From: an uncultured Paracoccaceae bacterium
GTDB taxonomy: Bacteria > Pseudomonadota > Alphaproteobacteria > Rhodobacterales > Rhodobacteraceae
Reading direction: 5' to 3'
DNA: 64,000 nt
Assembly: GCA_947499715.1 (NCBI GenBank)
Contig: CANMPL010000005.1
Coordinates: 1-64,000, forward strand
The notes below the pieces were generated by a model. That model had not been told where the DNA came from, did no database searches, and saw only the letters and a list, made by a program, of their open reading frames with translations. This document shows, piece after piece, positions 36,857 to 51,340 of this stretch (the stretch's first letter is position 1; every line of letters starts with the position of its first letter). A program made the translations under genes and the position numbers.

Positions 36857-37653
36857 AACTGCGCGTCTATGCCATCGCCTATCTGATTTTTCTTTACGCG
36901 CCGATCTTTCTGCTGCCGCTTTTTGCGTTCAACCAAGGCACGATCATCGCCTTCCCATTGTCCGGGTTCACGACAGAATGGTTTGGCGAATTGGCCAAGA
37001 CAAAAGCATTGCACGCCGCCGTTCAAAACTCGCTTTTTATTGCGCTGATGACGGCGGTGTTTTCAACGCTGCTGGGCATGTGTGCCGCCCGCGCCGGTGC
37101 GATGGCCAACTTCCCCGGCAAACGCGGGATCATGGGCTTTGTGATGCTGCCGCTGGTCCTGCCAGAGATCATTGTGGCGGTATCGCTTTTGGTGATCCTG
37201 CGGCAGGTTCTGGGGGTGAACCTGTCGAATTGGACGATCATCGCCGCACATGTCCTCATTTGCACGCCATTCTGCATCGCGATCCTGAATGGCGCGTTCC
37301 AAAATCTGGATCCGGCCATGGAAGAAGCGGCACTGGATCTGGGCGAAAGCCGGTGGTCGGCGTTTCGGCTTGTGACATTGCCGCTGGTGATGCCGGGGAT
37401 CATTTCCTCCATGCTGATCGCTTTCACCATTTCGCTGGATGAATTCATCATCGCGTTTTTCCTGACCGGGACAAATCCGACGATGCCGGTCTATATTTGG
37501 GGCCTGTTACGGTTTCCGGCGAGCCTGCCGGTGGTCATGGCGCTGGGGACCTTGCTGGTCGCACTTTCCATCATCTTGCTAACCATCGCAGAGATCCTGC
37601 GCCGTCGGGGCATTGCCAAGGCGGGCGGCACGGACAAAGGGGGCTTTTTGTGA
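36853..37653 (+). CDS. potC: Spermidine/putrescine-type ABC permease PotC
   Basis: This is the second permease subunit, 266 residues with six transmembrane helices. The cytoplasmic EAA loop is EEAALDLGESRWSAFRLVTL. It pairs with the upstream PotB-like subunit to form the channel of a polyamine or related solute importer. Its stop overlaps the GTG start of potA at GTGA. Confidence 0.88.
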   Translation: MKLRVYAIAYLIFLYAPIFLLPLFAFNQGTIIAFPLSGFTTEWFGELAKTKALHAAVQNSLFIALMTAVFSTLLGMCAARAGAMANFPGKRGIMGFVMLPLVLPEIIVAVSLLVILRQVLGVNLSNWTIIAAHVLICTPFCIAILNGAFQNLDPAMEEAALDLGESRWSAFRLVTLPLVMPGIISSMLIAFTISLDEFIIAFFLTGTNPTMPVYIWGLLRFPASLPVVMALGTLLVALSIILLTIAEILRRRGIAKAGGTDKGGFL

Positions 37654-38729
37654 GCGCGTTGATCCAACTGACGGCGGTGCAGAAGTATTATGGCGATTAC
37701 CACGCCCTGCGTGACATCAACCTGACGATCAATGAGGGGGAATTCTTTTCCCTTTTGGGTCCGTCGGGCTGTGGCAAGACAACACTACTGCGCACAATTG
37801 CAGGGTTTGAGGGCGTATCCGAAGGGGCTGTTATGATCGCGGGCAAGGATATGTCGGACGTGCCGCCGAACCTGCGCCCGACCAATATGGTGTTTCAGTC
37901 CTATGCCATTTTCCCGCACCTGAGTGTTGCCGAAAACGTGGCCTTTGGGCTGCGCAAATCGGGGATGGGCAAGCCGGAAAAGGCCGCAGCCGTCAAGGAC
38001 GCGCTGAATATGGTGGGGCTTGATGGATATGGCGACCGGGCCGCGCATGCGCTGTCGGGCGGGCAACGGCAAAGGGTCGCGCTGGCGCGGGCGCTGATCT
38101 TGAAACCGAAGGTGCTGTTGCTGGATGAACCGCTGTCAGCGCTTGATAAAAAGATGCGCGAACACATGCAGGTTGAACTGATCCGCTTGCAACGCGCGGT
38201 TGGGATCACCTTTATCCTTGTGACCCACGATCAGGAAGAAGCCTTGGTGATGTCTGATCGGATTGCTGTAATGTTCGAGGGTGAGATTGGCCAGTTGGCC
38301 GATCCAGAGAGCCTGTATCGCCGGCCCAATTCGCGGCGGGTCGCGGAATTTATCGGCAAGATGAACTTTATCAACGGCACGGCCTCGGCCACAGACGAAG
38401 GCGCAAAGCTGTTGGTTCCGGGCCTTGGCAAATGCACGATCCCGGCGGAACAATTCCCTCAAGGCGTCACCACCGGTGATGTTGCCATCGGCATCCGGCC
38501 AGAAACGCTGGCGGTTTTGTTTGAGGGCGACAAGGCCCCCCGGTTTGAGGCAGAGGCCGTGGTGGACGAGGTCGTCTATTACGGAGATATGACCTATTAC
38601 GACGTGCGCGTGGCAGAGGTCGAAAAGCCGCTGACAATTGCGATGAAAAACCTGATTGGTCGGCCTGTGCTGGATGTGGGCGCCAAAACCCGCATCGCGT
38701 GGGACGAACGCTCTCTGGTGGTGTTCTAG
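37650..38729 (+). CDS. potA: Spermidine/putrescine-type ABC ATPase PotA
   Basis: This is the ATP-hydrolysing subunit, 359 residues. Walker A is GPSGCGKTT; the signature is LSGGQRQRVALARAL; Walker B is VLLLDEPLSALD; H-loop VTHDQEEA. A C-terminal TOBE-like domain (about 275-355) is present. The start is GTG 37650. A frame open from 37497 lies inside potC. It completes the potB-C-A operon; the solute-binding protein must be encoded elsewhere. Confidence 0.9.
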   Translation: MSALIQLTAVQKYYGDYHALRDINLTINEGEFFSLLGPSGCGKTTLLRTIAGFEGVSEGAVMIAGKDMSDVPPNLRPTNMVFQSYAIFPHLSVAENVAFGLRKSGMGKPEKAAAVKDALNMVGLDGYGDRAAHALSGGQRQRVALARALILKPKVLLLDEPLSALDKKMREHMQVELIRLQRAVGITFILVTHDQEEALVMSDRIAVMFEGEIGQLADPESLYRRPNSRRVAEFIGKMNFINGTASATDEGAKLLVPGLGKCTIPAEQFPQGVTTGDVAIGIRPETLAVLFEGDKAPRFEAEAVVDEVVYYGDMTYYDVRVAEVEKPLTIAMKNLIGRPVLDVGAKTRIAWDERSLVVF

Positions 38730-38730
38730 C

Positions 38731-39348
38731 CTATTCGTCCGGCGCTATTAGGCCCAAGCCGCGCAAATAGATCCCGATCCCGGATTCAAGCAGATCCTCG
38801 GGCGGGTAGGGGCTTTTGGTGCCGGGGGACCCGCGCGCAAACAGTTCCACGACGCCGTGACTCATCGCCCAGATATGGGCCGAGAACATTGCAGGCGGGG
38901 GGCGTTTTTCGGCTGGGATGTGCTGGCTGAGTTCCACGGCCGCTTTTTCCAAAACGCCCAGCGCTTTGGTAGCTGCCGCGTTCAGGTTGGGGTTGCGGTT
39001 GATCGAAATCCCGCTCTCGAACATCGCGACGTAATGGCCGGGGTATTTGCGGGCAAAGGCAAGATAGGCGCGGCCCACGGACTCGAACGCGGACAGGGCA
39101 GAGGGTTGGCCCTCGTTATAGGCGAAATCCATCAACTCGCCAAAGGTGCCATAGCCCTGGAACGCGGCCTCTGCGATCAGATCTTCGCGGCCTTCAAAGT
39201 GGCGGTAGACGGCGGCGGGTGTCACCCCAGCTTCGCGCGCAGCTTCGGACAGGGTAAAGCCGGTGGGGCCTTTCGCCTCGATCAGCTTCAGACAGCCATC
39301 GACCAGCGCCTGACGCAGATTGCCGTGATGATAGCCGCGCTTAGACAT
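38731..39348 (-). CDS. TetR-family transcriptional regulator
   Basis: This 205-residue repressor has an N-terminal helix-turn-helix (residues about 25-60: FTLSEAAREAGVTPAAVYRHF) and a TetR C-terminal ligand domain. The start is ATG 39348, which overlaps the end of ppk2 by 8 bp, so ppk2 and tetR are co-transcribed in that order. The regulated genes and inducer are unknown. Its stop is 1 bp from the convergent potA stop. Confidence 0.87.
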   Translation of the reverse strand: MSKRGYHHGNLRQALVDGCLKLIEAKGPTGFTLSEAAREAGVTPAAVYRHFEGREDLIAEAAFQGYGTFGELMDFAYNEGQPSALSAFESVGRAYLAFARKYPGHYVAMFESGISINRNPNLNAAATKALGVLEKAAVELSQHIPAEKRPPPAMFSAHIWAMSHGVVELFARGSPGTKSPYPPEDLLESGIGIYLRGLGLIAPDE

Positions 39349-40210
39349 TCCAGACGTCGATGCCCCCGGCGATTTGTCGATCAACGTCGCCGATGGCTTT
39401 GCTATCTTTGCGGGCATAGTCCAGTTGCGACAGCACACTGCGGATCGTGTTGACGCGGGCGCGGCGTTTGTCGTCGGACCGGACAACCAGCCAGGGCGCG
39501 TGATCGGAATTGGTGCGGGTCAGCGTCTCGCCGATGGCATCGGAATAGGCGTCCCACTTGGACAGGCCTTTAACGTCAATCCAGCTAAGCTTCCATTGTT
39601 TGAGGGGATCGTCCTCGCGGTCAAGAAACCGCTTGAGCTGTGTCGCGCGGCCCACGTTCAGCCAGACCTTGAAAAGCTGGATGCCTTCATCAACCAATAG
39701 CTTTTCAAAATCCGCGACCTGATCGAACCAAGCGGCGCGTTGTTCCGGCGTGCAAAAGCCAAAGACATGTTCCACCACGCCGCGATTATACCATGACCGG
39801 TCAAAGAACACGATTTCCCCGGCGGCAGGCATGTGTTTGATGTAGCGCTGGAAATACCACTGCGTGCTTTCATCCTCTGTCGGTTTTGACAGCGCGACGA
39901 CACGGGCCTGACGCGGGTTCAGATGTTGGCGGAACCGCGCAATCGTGCCGCCCTTGCCTGCGGCATCCCGGCCTTCGAACACCACAACGATGCGCTGCCC
40001 GTCTTCTTGGGCGGCGGCCTGAAGCTTGACCAATTCGATTTGCAGCGCTTCCAATGCGGTTTCATATTCCTCCCGATCCATACGCTTTTGGTATGGATAG
40101 TCGGGGTTCATGATCCGCCCCTTTTTGGCGCTGTCGATCTGTTCGCGGACTTCTGCAGGCGCGTCGTCGGCGTAATAGCGGCTGATGCCCCCATCGAATG
40201 GCTTGGTCAT
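39341..40210 (-). CDS. ppk2: Polyphosphate kinase 2
   Basis: This class I-like PPK2 enzyme transfers phosphate between polyphosphate and nucleotides. Walker A is GRDAAGKGGTI, and the lid and Walker B region is IVFFDRSWYNRGVVEHVFGF. The protein has 289 residues. ATG 40210 gives the expected N-terminus MTKPFDGGISRYYA. It is co-transcribed with a TetR regulator. Expected role: making NDP/NTP from polyphosphate, or polyphosphate storage. Confidence 0.92.
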   Translation of the reverse strand: MTKPFDGGISRYYADDAPAEVREQIDSAKKGRIMNPDYPYQKRMDREEYETALEALQIELVKLQAAAQEDGQRIVVVFEGRDAAGKGGTIARFRQHLNPRQARVVALSKPTEDESTQWYFQRYIKHMPAAGEIVFFDRSWYNRGVVEHVFGFCTPEQRAAWFDQVADFEKLLVDEGIQLFKVWLNVGRATQLKRFLDREDDPLKQWKLSWIDVKGLSKWDAYSDAIGETLTRTNSDHAPWLVVRSDDKRRARVNTIRSVLSQLDYARKDSKAIGDVDRQIAGGIDVWNV

Positions 40211-40257
40211 GTGGTCTTCCTCGGATCGTCCAGCATCACTATGGGGACGCAAAGCCT

Positions 40258-41265
40258 TTAGCGCAATCCAGCGCGGGTTGCGGCGCGATCAATCGCGGCG
40301 ACTGCGGCCTCTGGGTCATTTTGATGCGGCATGTGGCCGATCCCGTCCAGCATGGTCAGGCGGGCAGAGGGGACGATCTTGATCACCTCTTGGCTGTGAA
40401 CGTCAGGTGGTACGATGGTATCGGCGCTGCCATGCAGGAATTCGATCGGCAGGGTCAGCTCGGGGTAACGCTTGGCCATCTCAACAACATGCGGGCGCAA
40501 TGTGTTTACCTGACGGGCATTGGCGCGGATGCTTTCAGGGCGGATCGTCAGCGGGGCACCGATGTATGCGGCATAACCGGGGGTCGGCTCTTGCGGGGCA
40601 AAGGTATCGGCGATGGCGGAATCCACCATGCTTTGCGGGGCAAAACCAGCCAACAGCGGCACCAGCACCGCACCACCCAGCGCAGACCCGTTGTAGGTAT
40701 AAAACCATCCCAGATCACCGGGCCAGGGCATGGCGACCCCTGCGATGGATACGATTCCGGATGCGTCTTGCGGGCTTGTGCTGTCGAGACCTTGCAGGGC
40801 CCAGCCCATCGCAACGATACCGCCAAAGCTGTGGCCGACAACGATAGGTGCTTCGATCCCGATCTGGGCAGCCGCCGCGCGCAGCATCGTGGCCTGTTGC
40901 AGCGGCGTGTCACCTTCGGTGGCTGTGGCACGCGTATCAATCCCCGGCACCCGGTCGGTATAGCCATGGCCCGGACGATCAAAGGCCGTCACGGTGTAGC
41001 GGTCAGTCAGCCGGTCCATCAGATCCAGCGTGAATTCCCGCAGGTTTCCGCCCGCCCCGTGCAGCAATATCACATGCGGGCCGGACCCTTCTTGCACATA
41101 GTGGACGCGCCCGCCCGGCACCTCGACAAAATTGCCAATGGGGGGATAGCTCGCCTCTGCCGCGGCGGTTTGCCGAGATGCGGAAAACCCGGTGGCCAAT
41201 GCCCCGATGCCAGCCGCGAGGGCGGTGAATGTGAGCGCTTTACGTACCAATTTTGTCCATCTCAT
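40258..41265 (-). CDS. Alpha/beta hydrolase with N-terminal membrane segment
   Basis: This 335-residue alpha/beta hydrolase has HGAGGN (oxyanion region) and the nucleophile elbow GHSFGG (serine) followed by a typical Asp/His pair near GSADTIV and [11 protein letters not shown]. The N-terminus has a hydrophobic segment (about 13-35) and may be exported or anchored. ATG 41265 overlaps the metA 3' end by 26 bp on the same strand. The substrate is unknown. Confidence 0.82.
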   Translation of the reverse strand: MRWTKLVRKALTFTALAAGIGALATGFSASRQTAAAEASYPPIGNFVEVPGGRVHYVQEGSGPHVILLHGAGGNLREFTLDLMDRLTDRYTVTAFDRPGHGYTDRVPGIDTRATATEGDTPLQQATMLRAAAAQIGIEAPIVVGHSFGGIVAMGWALQGLDSTSPQDASGIVSIAGVAMPWPGDLGWFYTYNGSALGGAVLVPLLAGFAPQSMVDSAIADTFAPQEPTPGYAAYIGAPLTIRPESIRANARQVNTLRPHVVEMAKRYPELTLPIEFLHGSADTIVPPDVHSQEVIKIVPSARLTMLDGIGHMPHQNDPEAAVAAIDRAATRAGLR

Positions 41266-42154
41266 AAGGCGTGGTCTGATAAATCTCGTTGATCCAGTTG
41301 CCATATAGGAGGTGCGCGTGACTTCTCCAGCGGTTCTGAGGCTCTCTCGCGGGATCGTCATCGGGGTAGTAGTTCATCGGCACGTTGATCGGCGTGCCAT
41401 TGGCCACATCCCGATCATATTCCTGCTTAAGTGTGCCGCTGTCGTATTCAAAGTGGTTAAAGATATAGAGCGCGCGGCGCTGCGGGTCCTCGACCAGACA
41501 GGGGCCTGCATCCTCGGACGTGATCAGCGTTTGCAGGCCAGCGGCGTCAATCTCATCCTGCCGCATCTCTGTCCAGCGGCTGACGGGGATCACGCAATCG
41601 TCGGAAAACCCGCGCAAGTAGGGTGAGGCGAGCGCACGGTTGGTGTGGCGGAAACATCCGAAAAGTTTGTGATCCAAAAGGTGCTTTTTGACCCCGTGGA
41701 AGTAGTTGATCATCGCCATGCCACCCCAGCAAACGCCAAAGGTGGAATGCACATGGGTCTGGGTCCAGTCAAAGACCTGTTTCAGCTCGTCCCAATAGCT
41801 GACCTCTTCAAAGGGCAGGTGTTCGATGGGCGCGCCGGTGATGATCAGCCCGTCGAATTTCTCGTCCTTCACCGCGGAAAAGGGGCGATAGAACTCTTCC
41901 ATATGCTCGGCAGCGGTGTTGCGGGTTTGATGCTCCGACATACGGATCAGCGACAGCTCAATCTGCAAGGGGGTCGCCCCGATCAGCCGGGCGAATTGGT
42001 TCTCGGTCTGGATCTTCTTGGGCATCAGGTTCAAAAGCGCGATCCGCAACGGGCGGATATCCTGATGACCGGCGGTGTCTTCATCAAGCACCATGACGCC
42101 TTCGCGGTTTAACACGTCATAGGCGGGCAGGGCTGCGGGCAGTTTGATCGGCAT
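41240..42154 (-). CDS. metA: Homoserine O-acetyltransferase, MetA family
   Basis: This catalyses the first step of methionine synthesis, activating homoserine. The 304-residue MetA-type protein has catalytic Cys142 ([10 protein letters not shown]) and the NHFEYD motif (His234, Glu236). Glu occupies position 111 in [13 protein letters not shown]. In this family Glu111 selects acetyl-CoA and Gly111 succinyl-CoA, so homoserine O-acetyltransferase is predicted. A P-loop ATPase gene lies 36 bp upstream on the same strand. Confidence 0.92.
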   Translation of the reverse strand: MPIKLPAALPAYDVLNREGVMVLDEDTAGHQDIRPLRIALLNLMPKKIQTENQFARLIGATPLQIELSLIRMSEHQTRNTAAEHMEEFYRPFSAVKDEKFDGLIITGAPIEHLPFEEVSYWDELKQVFDWTQTHVHSTFGVCWGGMAMINYFHGVKKHLLDHKLFGCFRHTNRALASPYLRGFSDDCVIPVSRWTEMRQDEIDAAGLQTLITSEDAGPCLVEDPQRRALYIFNHFEYDSGTLKQEYDRDVANGTPINVPMNYYPDDDPAREPQNRWRSHAHLLYGNWINEIYQTTPYEMDKIGT

Positions 42155-42190
42155 GGGTTTGGTCCTGATAGGGGAAAAGAGATATGCGGC

Positions 42191-43054
42191 TTAGCTGCGC
42201 ATCTCAAGGGCGTCAGCGATCATGCTGACAAAGCCCTCCGTATCCTTGACGTCCTCAACAGCATGTTGCGGCACGGTCAGGCCCCATTTGTTGGCCATCG
42301 CTTCGTAGCGGGGCTGGCGGTGTGCCAACGCTTTGGCGAATGCCCAGCGGATGAAGTCATCGGGGTTCACCTGATCAGGTGCGACGCTGAATTCGGCCAG
42401 ATAGGCTTGCCAGGTTTCCAGCAGGAACGCCGGGTCATAGGACATCGGCTTGGGTTCTTGATCAAAGCGGCGGATCAACTCTGACGTATGGGCGTCGGTG
42501 CCCTTGATCCAGACCATCAAGGTGCGCGCAGCCAGATCGGTCATGATTGGGTCGTCGGGGTCATTCACATCAACCCATTCGCAAATGGACCCGCCGGTGT
42601 CGCAGACAAAGTTGGGGTATTGATAAAGCTCGACCGCGCGGTCGATGAAATACCCGGTGTCATGCAGGGCTGCGACTTCGGCGGCCTGAAACTGATCCTG
42701 CCGCCGGGTATATTCTTCCCACGCAAGCCCACCCTTGGCGGGATCACCGGGTTTACCTAGATAGGACGACATCGGCTTGAGATCATCAAAAGAGATGTTG
42801 GAACCGATATAGATACTGTTGGACCGCAGAAGATCCCGCAGGAACGGCACCTTCATCGCCTCACGCTTGGCGTTATCGGCGATCTTTTCGCCCATGTAGC
42901 GGGTGCCGATGCGGTAATCGATGGAATAGTGAAACCATTCACCAGTGTCGCGCAGCATTTTCGACAGATGGGTTTTGCCAAGCCCTGACATCGCGAACAA
43001 TAGCACGCGTTTCTGCGGGGCGTTGCGCCAATCCTGGGCCGTTTTGTAAATCAT
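42191..43054 (-). CDS. P-loop ATPase-like protein upstream of metA
   Basis: This 287-residue protein has a Walker A motif at the start, LLFAMSGLGKTHLSKML (near residues 19-35). A possible Walker B or acidic region is NFVCDTGGSICEWVD. The rest has no family I recognise; the layout suggests a small kinase-like or AAA ATPase. It precedes metA by 36 bp and is probably co-transcribed, but a role in methionine synthesis is speculation. The start is ATG 43054; a longer open frame to 43495 lies over the divergent gene. Confidence 0.7.
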   Translation of the reverse strand: MIYKTAQDWRNAPQKRVLLFAMSGLGKTHLSKMLRDTGEWFHYSIDYRIGTRYMGEKIADNAKREAMKVPFLRDLLRSNSIYIGSNISFDDLKPMSSYLGKPGDPAKGGLAWEEYTRRQDQFQAAEVAALHDTGYFIDRAVELYQYPNFVCDTGGSICEWVDVNDPDDPIMTDLAARTLMVWIKGTDAHTSELIRRFDQEPKPMSYDPAFLLETWQAYLAEFSVAPDQVNPDDFIRWAFAKALAHRQPRYEAMANKWGLTVPQHAVEDVKDTEGFVSMIADALEMRS

Positions 43055-43141
43055 GGGCGCAGGGTTAATGCCTGATGCCCTCAAGCGCCAGCGAAGATTG
43101 CGAAATGTGGTTGCCGCCGGTCTTGCCAGTCTTGCCACCGC

Positions 43142-44491
43142 GTGCCAGCGTTCATCTGGCCGCTTCTGGTTTGGATGGTCTTGATGTTGCGCTTTCTTTA
43201 TCGGCTTGGGACGATGTGTCTGCTTTTTGTTGTGGCCCTTTTGGCGCTGCTGCATTTTGCCGTTCTGGAAGACAAGGCCATCATCGTCGCCGCGACCCCT
43301 CCGGTGGCAGAGGATGTCCAATCGGTGCAGCAATTTGTGCGCAATTTCAGGGACGCGGCAAATGCCACTGACCCCGATGGTGCGAACCTCGTGACAGACG
43401 TCGACCAGCTGAACAGCCTTGCCCGGATGGGCGCCCGGTTCCTGCCGGGGTTTCGGGGGCAAATGACGCTTCAGCCCGGGGCCTTGTCGGGACAAGTCTC
43501 AGTCCCTGTGCCTTGGGTCACGGGGCGCAAATGGGTGAACCTTTCCGGCAGGGTGCCCCCCTTCACCGATCAGGTGCGGTTTGAGGATGTGCGCCTTGGT
43601 CGGCTGCCGATTCCATCGTCCGTGGCTTATTGGGGCGTGCGGATGGGCGGTAACGTCGTGATCGGGGATGGATTTGGCGATACCGTGCTCAGCGCCGCCC
43701 AAAGGATGGAGATCTCGGGCGAGACCCTGCAGTTTGCCGTGACCCTCGACGATTTTGGCACAAATGGCATCATGCGCGGGGTCTTTGGGCAGCTGCGCGG
43801 ACAAGCGATGCCGCAGGCCGCGCAGGCGGATGTCTATTATCAGGCCATCCGCACAGCCATCGACGACGGGCGCTTGCCTGTTGAAGGATCCTATCTGCCA
43901 TATCTGCGATTTACCTTGCAGTTCGTCGTGGACCAAAGCACGCCCGAGACCTACCAAAACGATTATACCGCCGCGATCATGGCGCTGGCGCGGGCCTGCG
44001 GCGCGCGCGACTTTTCGCTGGTGATTGGCGGGCTGGCCTTTGGCGATACGGTTTCGGACGACAACTGGCAGCGTGATTGCAAGGCTGTCTTGCTGAACGA
44101 CCGGATCGACACGCGCCGCCATTTTACCACAGCCGCCGCGCTGCAAGCTGCAAGCAACCGCGGCTTTTCCGTCTCAATCGGAGAGTTCAAGGAACTGCAC
44201 GATACGATCTCTGGCGCGGGCGGATTTGATTTCACCGATCTTGCGGCGAACAACGCCGGCATTCGGATGTCGGACGTTCTGATGCAGACACCCTTTGAAG
44301 ACTGGCCCGCAATGCTTGACCGACTGCAAGCAGAGGGCGATGTGATCACGTCGTTCGAAGGGATCCCCGGCCTGATGATCGAGGATGATTTCAAAGCGCA
44401 ATTCGGCGGGCTGGATAGCCCGGCCTATAACGCGATGGTGGATCAGATCGAAGCGCGGATCGACGCGCTTTCGTTTTACGCGCCTCAGTAG
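43142..44491 (+). CDS. Conserved membrane-anchored protein of unknown function
   Basis: This 449-residue protein has a strong N-terminal hydrophobic region (about 5-48), probably one or two membrane helices. The large remaining domain (50-449) is predicted to lie outside the cytoplasm. It shows no motif I can assign. Local features include [39 protein letters not shown] and [18 protein letters not shown] 43142 or ATG 43172 may be the start. It is convergent with mnmA (stop overlap) and diverges from the ATPase gene. Confidence 0.65.
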   Translation: MPAFIWPLLVWMVLMLRFLYRLGTMCLLFVVALLALLHFAVLEDKAIIVAATPPVAEDVQSVQQFVRNFRDAANATDPDGANLVTDVDQLNSLARMGARFLPGFRGQMTLQPGALSGQVSVPVPWVTGRKWVNLSGRVPPFTDQVRFEDVRLGRLPIPSSVAYWGVRMGGNVVIGDGFGDTVLSAAQRMEISGETLQFAVTLDDFGTNGIMRGVFGQLRGQAMPQAAQADVYYQAIRTAIDDGRLPVEGSYLPYLRFTLQFVVDQSTPETYQNDYTAAIMALARACGARDFSLVIGGLAFGDTVSDDNWQRDCKAVLLNDRIDTRRHFTTAAALQAASNRGFSVSIGEFKELHDTISGAGGFDFTDLAANNAGIRMSDVLMQTPFEDWPAMLDRLQAEGDVITSFEGIPGLMIEDDFKAQFGGLDSPAYNAMVDQIEARIDALSFYAPQ

Positions 44492-45624
44492 CCGCGCCAG
44501 ATCCAGCCACCGCCCAAGACACGGCTGCTGTCAGGGTCATAGAATACACAGGCCTGACCGGGGCTGACGCCTTCTTCGGCCACCAGCAATTCGACCTCTG
44601 CCTCTGTATCGGTGATTGGTCGCAGCACGGCATCGGTCGGGGGCCGGGTCGACCGCACCTTGACGGCGATTTGCCGTTCACCACCGGCCAGAAAATCACT
44701 TCCGCCGATCCAATTGATCTCGCGCAGTGGCACGCGGCGGGTGGCCAACATTGATTTTGGCCCGACGATGACCTGCTTTGCATCCACATCCAGCCGCACC
44801 ACATAAAGCGGGTCAGACAGCCCACCGATGCCAAGGCCCCGCCTCTGGCCGATGGTGTAATGAATGACACCGTGATGCGTGCCCAAGACGTTTCCATCAA
44901 CATCGACAATCTCGCCCGGTTCAGCCGCACCGGGACGCAGCTTTTCAATCACAGCGGCGTAGTTGCCGTTTGGCACAAAACAGATGTCCTGACTGTCGGG
45001 CTTGTCCGCCACGCTCAGCCCGTATTTTGCGGCCAGCTCGCGGGTCGCTTCCTTGGACGGATGATGGCCCAGCGGGAACCGGAGATAATCCAGCTGTTCT
45101 TGCGTGGTCGAGAACAGGAAATAGCTTTGATCCTTGGTCGGATCCGCCGCGCAATGCAGTTCCGCCCCGTCATCACCCATCAACCGCTGGATGTAATGCC
45201 CCGTGGCCATGCAGTCGGCATCCAGATCACGGGCGGTTTCCAACAGGTCCTTGAATTTGACCCGCTCATTGCACCGAATGCAGGGCACCGGCGTCGCACC
45301 TGCCAGATAGCTATCGGCGAACTCGTCGATCACGGCTTCCTTGAATGTGTTTTCGTAATCCAGCACGTAATGCGGGAATCCCATGTCCTCTGCCACGCGG
45401 CGGGCATCGTGGATATCGCGACCTGCACAGCAGGCGCCCTTTTTGGCCAGCGCCGCACCGTGGTCATAAAGCTGCAAGGTCACACCCACCACGTCATAGC
45501 CTTCTTCGGCCAGCATGGCCGCCACAACAGAGCTATCGACACCACCCGACATCGCCACCACAACGCGCGTATCAGATGGGGGCTTGGCAAAACCAAGCGA
45601 ATTGAGGGCAGGATCAAGGGGCAT
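44485..45624 (-). CDS. mnmA: tRNA-specific 2-thiouridylase MnmA
   Basis: This PP-loop ATPase adds sulfur to position 2 of U34 in tRNA-Lys, Glu and Gln, using sulfur delivered from a cysteine desulfurase. [15 protein letters not shown] is the PP-loop, [15 protein letters not shown] follows, and the catalytic cysteine of the [11 protein letters not shown] motif is present. At 379 residues it is standard length. ATG 45624 is the start. Its 3' end overlaps the convergent unknown gene by 7 bp. Confidence 0.95.
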   Translation of the reverse strand: MPLDPALNSLGFAKPPSDTRVVVAMSGGVDSSVVAAMLAEEGYDVVGVTLQLYDHGAALAKKGACCAGRDIHDARRVAEDMGFPHYVLDYENTFKEAVIDEFADSYLAGATPVPCIRCNERVKFKDLLETARDLDADCMATGHYIQRLMGDDGAELHCAADPTKDQSYFLFSTTQEQLDYLRFPLGHHPSKEATRELAAKYGLSVADKPDSQDICFVPNGNYAAVIEKLRPGAAEPGEIVDVDGNVLGTHHGVIHYTIGQRRGLGIGGLSDPLYVVRLDVDAKQVIVGPKSMLATRRVPLREINWIGGSDFLAGGERQIAVKVRSTRPPTDAVLRPITDTEAEVELLVAEEGVSPGQACVFYDPDSSRVLGGGWIWRGY

Positions 45625-45752
45625 TGCAGGGCCTTCGGCAGGATTGAGATGCAAATATAGGAAAATGCGACATACTTCCAACCCACCGCCTACACCAGTC
45701 ATTAAGCGATTTGCGTCATGTAGGGGCAAATTGACGAGGAAAGGCGCGAAAA

Positions 45753-46031
45753 ATGTATCTGCGCAAGATTGATGGGCCGCGATCTGTGACGTTGCCAGAC
45801 GGAAATATTCTGACGCGGGCTGATTTGCCTTCGCCAAAAACACGCCGTTGGGTTGCATCGCGCAAAGAAGCAGTGGTGCAAGCGGTGTTGTCCGGCCTCT
45901 TGACGCGAGAGGTCGCGTTAGAGATGTATGCCTTGTCAGAAGACGAATTTGCAGAGTGGGAAAGCGCCGTGCGCAACCACGGTCGCGATGCTCTTAAGAC
46001 GACAGCAATACAACGCTATAGACAACCTTAA
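45753..46031 (+). CDS. sciP: CtrA inhibitor SciP
   Basis: This 92-residue DUF1153 protein with a compact helix-turn-helix fold is SciP. In Caulobacter SciP binds CtrA and blocks its recruitment of RNA polymerase at its promoters. Conserved segments are [13 protein letters not shown] and [31 protein letters not shown]. It sits 90 bp upstream of ctrA on the same strand. That inhibitor and regulator adjoin fits joint control (inference). Confidence 0.9.
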   Translation: MYLRKIDGPRSVTLPDGNILTRADLPSPKTRRWVASRKEAVVQAVLSGLLTREVALEMYALSEDEFAEWESAVRNHGRDALKTTAIQRYRQP

Positions 46032-46069
46032 GATGAGTTGGCATAATTTTCGCAGCCGGTAACCGGTGA

Positions 46070-46077
46070 TTAACCAT
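46070..46077 (+). promoter_or_regulatory. CtrA-like half-site upstream of ctrA
   Basis: TTAACCAT, 45 bp before the ctrA start, matches the CtrA half-site. A near-palindrome CCGGT-A-ACCGG lies at 46056-46066. Together they suggest autoregulation of ctrA. The full TTAA-N7-TTAA motif is not present. Confidence 0.45.
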
Positions 46078-46121
46078 TCGGCGTCTAGGTTGATCTGACG
46101 ATTTCATGCGGAGATAGCTAA

Positions 46122-51231
<5,110 letters not shown>

Positions 51232-51259
51232 CCCAAAGTGGAACATTTTGTTCGCAAAT

Positions 51260-51274
51260 GTTCTTAAAAAGTTC
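51260..51274 (+). promoter_or_regulatory. SOS box (LexA site) upstream of the small membrane protein gene
   Basis: GTTCTTAAAAAGTTC is a perfect GTTC-N7-GTTC, the alphaproteobacterial LexA consensus. A third GTTC at 51250 and a GAAC at 51241 add partial sites. The box lies 66 bp before the start codon at 51341, in the recG downstream gap. Confidence 0.75.
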
Positions 51275-51285
51275 TTTACAGGTCA

Positions 51286-51293
51286 TTAACCAT
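51286..51293 (+). promoter_or_regulatory. CtrA-like half-site TTAACCAT
   Basis: TTAACCAT lies between the SOS box and the short gene, 47 bp before its start codon. The same octamer precedes ctrA. It is only a half-site, so binding by CtrA is a hypothesis. Confidence 0.35.
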
Positions 51294-51340
51294 ATGAGAA
51301 CAAAGGAGCAACAAAACGAACCACAGCAGGAGACGCCCAC

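Noticed and set aside
51250-51263. GTTC-N6-GTTC as a second full LexA box
   Set aside because: Spacing is 6, not the required 7; only 51260-51274 fits the alphaproteobacterial consensus.
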